From Pseudomonas sp. CBZ-4 (GTDB lineage Bacteria > Pseudomonadota > Gammaproteobacteria > Pseudomonadales > Pseudomonadaceae): DNA of 53,963 bases. This document shows positions 52,143-53,963 of this stretch, piece after piece; position 1 is the first letter of the stretch; each line of letters starts with the position of its first letter. The position numbers were made by a program, and so were the translations under genes. Location of the stretch: contig NZ_ANNV01000131.1 in assembly GCF_000346755.1 (NCBI RefSeq), positions 1 to 53,963 of the forward strand, given 5' to 3'. The notes below the pieces were generated by a model that saw nothing but the letters and a program-made list of their open reading frames with translations, was not told the origin of the DNA and ran no database searches.

Positions 52143-52229
52143 GTGGGAGCGGGCTTGCCCGCGATAGCAGTGGGTCAGTCAGTGGGTACTTGGCTGAAAC
52201 ATCGCTATCGCGGGCAAGCCCGCTCCCAC
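52143..52229. repeat. REPIN, sister of the partial copy at 53908
   Basis: GTGGGAGCGGGCTTGCCCGC and GCGGGCAAGCCCGCTCCCAC arms flank a loop starting AGTGGGTCAGTCAGTGGGTACTTGG in two parts. The loop is very similar to that of the incomplete element at the window end. Confidence 0.9.
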
Positions 52230-52261
52230 ATTTTGGATCTTTGCTGAGTTTTATAGTTGGG

Positions 52262-53347
52262 TCACGCGTAGTAACCCACCGTTTTTTTCAGCTGATCCGC
52301 GTACTCGTAAATCTCATCGATGGACGAAATCGCATGCCGGGTTTCATTCTTTTCTTCGTCAAATACTCCGAGGTATTTCTGACTACGATTGAAGTGAAGG
52401 CGACAAATCGGCTTGCGATTGTTGTCGTCCAGCAATATCCCGAAATAGCTTTGGGTATCCCGCTGAACAATGCGTTTGGCATCGACCACAGAGCGCACAA
52501 CTGCCCGTACGATGTGATAGCCCTCCAGTTCTTCCAGTGTTGTCAGAATTTTGTCTTCTGATTCGTCTCTATCTTGCGCTTCTGTATTTGCACCGTTTGA
52601 GACGGGGATTGAAGCCATCGTCGGTTGGATCACACCACTCATCGCCGACTTGAGGCGATCGTTGATTTGGTCGTTTAAAAACTGGGCAAGCGCTTTTCGT
52701 GTCAGTTCGAAAAACTGCTCACGCACTTTCTGTGTGATGACGCCCTCGTAAACACGGGAAGCGAAGAATTTCACGAAGTCGTCTTCTGGTTTGCTGACCT
52801 GGGTGCCGATGAGCTTTTTCAGTTGGCTGACATATTTCAGTTCTCCTGCGGCATTGATGATTGAATCAACATCGAATGCCGACTTGGTGAGTTTGATCAA
52901 CTCGGGAACCGAATACTCATCAATGTCCAACAAGTCCAGTTCTAGAAACGGCTTTTCGTCCATTTTGTTCGGGGCGTCCAAGTCTGTGAAAAACCGGTAG
53001 ACCTGGCCGTTGGTGAGAATTGAGATTCTTGCGCTGGTGACGTGAAAGTAACGAAAGAGCTGTGATGCGTGATTGATGCTCAATGACTCGCCAATTTTTT
53101 TGCATTCGATGAGTATTTGGACCTCACCGTCTTTCATGATCGCGTAGTCGATTTTTTCGCCTTTCTTTGTGCCCACATCACAGACAAATTCGGGCATCAC
53201 CTCCTGCGGATCAAACACGTCGTAGCCCAACACCGTGTTGATAAAAGGCATTACGAAAGCATTCTTTGTCGCTTCTTCGGTTTGAATGGCAGGGCCTTGT
53301 AGCCGAACCTTTGCTGCCAGACTGGTGAGCTTTTCAAAAAATTCCAT
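52262..53347 (-). CDS. Stand-alone HSDR_N-like restriction endonuclease domain protein
   Basis: The 361-residue protein has an N-terminal PD-(D/E)xK nuclease domain: Glu24/25, Asp67 (EKIDYAIMKDG) and the ExK pair Glu81-Lys83 (LIECKK), as in the N-terminus of type I restriction R subunits. The rest (about 150-361) has no helicase motifs and ends in a small domain (YFGILLDDNNRKPICRLHFN). It is COG4748-like. No methyltransferase or specificity gene lies nearby, so it is an orphan. Its sequence is AT-richer than neighbours, which hints at transfer. It may take part in defence or DNA processing. Confidence 0.75.
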   Translation of the reverse strand: MEFFEKLTSLAAKVRLQGPAIQTEEATKNAFVMPFINTVLGYDVFDPQEVMPEFVCDVGTKKGEKIDYAIMKDGEVQILIECKKIGESLSINHASQLFRYFHVTSARISILTNGQVYRFFTDLDAPNKMDEKPFLELDLLDIDEYSVPELIKLTKSAFDVDSIINAAGELKYVSQLKKLIGTQVSKPEDDFVKFFASRVYEGVITQKVREQFFELTRKALAQFLNDQINDRLKSAMSGVIQPTMASIPVSNGANTEAQDRDESEDKILTTLEELEGYHIVRAVVRSVVDAKRIVQRDTQSYFGILLDDNNRKPICRLHFNRSQKYLGVFDEEKNETRHAISSIDEIYEYADQLKKTVGYYA

Positions 53348-53562
53348 ACTAAGCCTCTACCTATTCGGATCCGTGTATAGATGTGGTGGCAATATGATTG
53401 CCACCCGAGACTAGACTCAAATCCCCATAAAGCGAGGCTCAGTCTGAGCAAGTTAAGGATCGTTCAAAAAAGCTAAAAAAACTTCAGAGATTTCTTGCTT
53501 GTTAATCAGTGGGTTGGATGCGGCTCAGGGTTTTCTGTGCAGGCGAACAAATTTGTTAATTC

Positions 53563-53862
53563 TTAACTGACTTCTCCGAGCGCCGCATGCTCAGCCAATT
53601 CCTGCTGGATAAACGCCGCGATCATGGCGCGATAGACCTGTTCGGTGACGTCCGGGTTGGCGCCCACGGTATTGGACAGGTTGCGCACTTTGGCGATGAC
53701 CTGTTCAACCCGCTGCGGGGCCTTGACGCTGTCGGTGTCTTTTTTGAAGCGAGCGGCTTGGGAGACGTATTGGCCGCGTTCGGCGAGCAGGGTGACGATT
53801 TGCTGGTCGAGGCGGTCGATGTTGCTGCGGACTTCGTCGAGGGTGGTGCAGGTAACGGCCAT
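53563..53862 (-). CDS. Monofunctional chorismate mutase (AroQ class)
   Basis: The 99-residue all-helical enzyme turns chorismate into prephenate, towards Phe and Tyr. Key residues are visible in LDEVRSNIDRLDQQIVTLLAERGQYV (Arg12 and Arg29 region), RFKKD (Lys near 40) and PQRVEQVI (about 49-56), with QQE near residue 88. It has no signal peptide, so it is a cytoplasmic stand-alone mutase rather than the fused PheA form or an exported *AroQ. It may also resemble PchB-type isochorismate lyases, but no salicylate genes are near. Confidence 0.87.
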   Translation of the reverse strand: MAVTCTTLDEVRSNIDRLDQQIVTLLAERGQYVSQAARFKKDTDSVKAPQRVEQVIAKVRNLSNTVGANPDVTEQVYRAMIAAFIQQELAEHAALGEVS

Positions 53863-53907
53863 GTTGTTGGAACTCCCTGATAGCTATCTGAATAACCGTA
53901 GACCCAT

Positions 53908-53963
53908 GTGGGAGCGGGCTTGCCCGCGATTGCAGTGTGTCAGTCACTGGAGACTTGGCTGAT
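53908..53963. repeat. REPIN cut by the window end
   Basis: GTGGGAGCGGGCTTGCCCGC (53908-53927) plus most of the loop is seen. The loop closely matches the 52143 element, so the two are likely recent sister copies. Confidence 0.85.

Overview
The window looks like a stretch of chromosome from a fluorescent Pseudomonas (P. fluorescens group). Evidence: GC-rich gammaproteobacterial coding sequence; many copies of the GTGGGAGC(T/G)GGCTTGCC(T/C)GCGAT repeat typical of P. fluorescens REP/REPIN elements; and a gene order (mscL, katB, ankB, radA, a MapZ-like PilZ protein, cstA, ybdD, a cobW-type GTPase, glyA, morA, ettA) that I remember from the P. aeruginosa PA4615-PA4595 region. No rRNA, tRNA, CRISPR array, prophage or insertion sequence was seen. 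Nearly all of it is core chromosome. The most accessory-looking parts are the 21.4-22.3 kb DUF4160/DUF2442 pair, the 48.96 kb duplicated EF-hand-like protein and the 52.3 kb orphan nuclease.

Layout. 0-8.8 kb: an endonuclease/exonuclease/phosphatase-fold protein and a YciC-like membrane protein, a DUF2076 protein, a NYN nuclease-like protein followed by a DEDDh exonuclease, a small acyl-carrier-like protein lacking the usual serine, a divergent Lrp regulator/EamA exporter pair, an RNA helicase and a BaiN-like flavoprotein. 9-16 kb: a histone-deacetylase-family amidohydrolase, a GNAT/tesB/HAD operon, a periplasmic hydrolase with a YpfJ-type zinc peptidase, a lipoprotein and a DMT transporter. 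15.6-21.1 kb: a quinate/shikimate catabolic cluster made of an MFS transporter, QuiC-type 3-dehydroshikimate dehydratase, TetR regulator, quinate/shikimate dehydrogenase and type II dehydroquinate dehydratase. Its two main promoter regions share a near-palindrome (GTTCGATnATCGAAC), so a local regulon is likely.

22-33 kb: trmA overlapping a purine permease, an MFS exporter, the cyanide-insensitive oxidase operon cioAB plus a small DUF2474 subunit behind a perfect ANR/FNR box, rlmG, a LuxR solo with no luxI partner in the window, a ferredoxin-NADP reductase and mscL. 33-47 kb: periplasmic catalase katB with its partner ankB, radA, the c-di-GMP receptor gene mapZ, the carbon-starvation transporter cstA with ybdD and a CobW-type GTPase, glyA, and the large dual GGDEF/EAL protein MorA. 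47-54 kb: ettA, the duplicated EF-hand-like protein, NADP-glutamate dehydrogenase, a Gre-family protein with an altered tip, a lipoprotein, a stand-alone HSDR_N-like nuclease and a monofunctional chorismate mutase.

Functional themes are respiration and oxidative stress (cioAB, katB-ankB, fpr), c-di-GMP control of motility (morA, mapZ), catabolite-controlled carbon uptake (cstA with an Hfq/Crc-like A-rich start region) and aromatic-acid catabolism. Intergenic regions are dominated by REPINs, which lie mostly downstream of or between converging genes.
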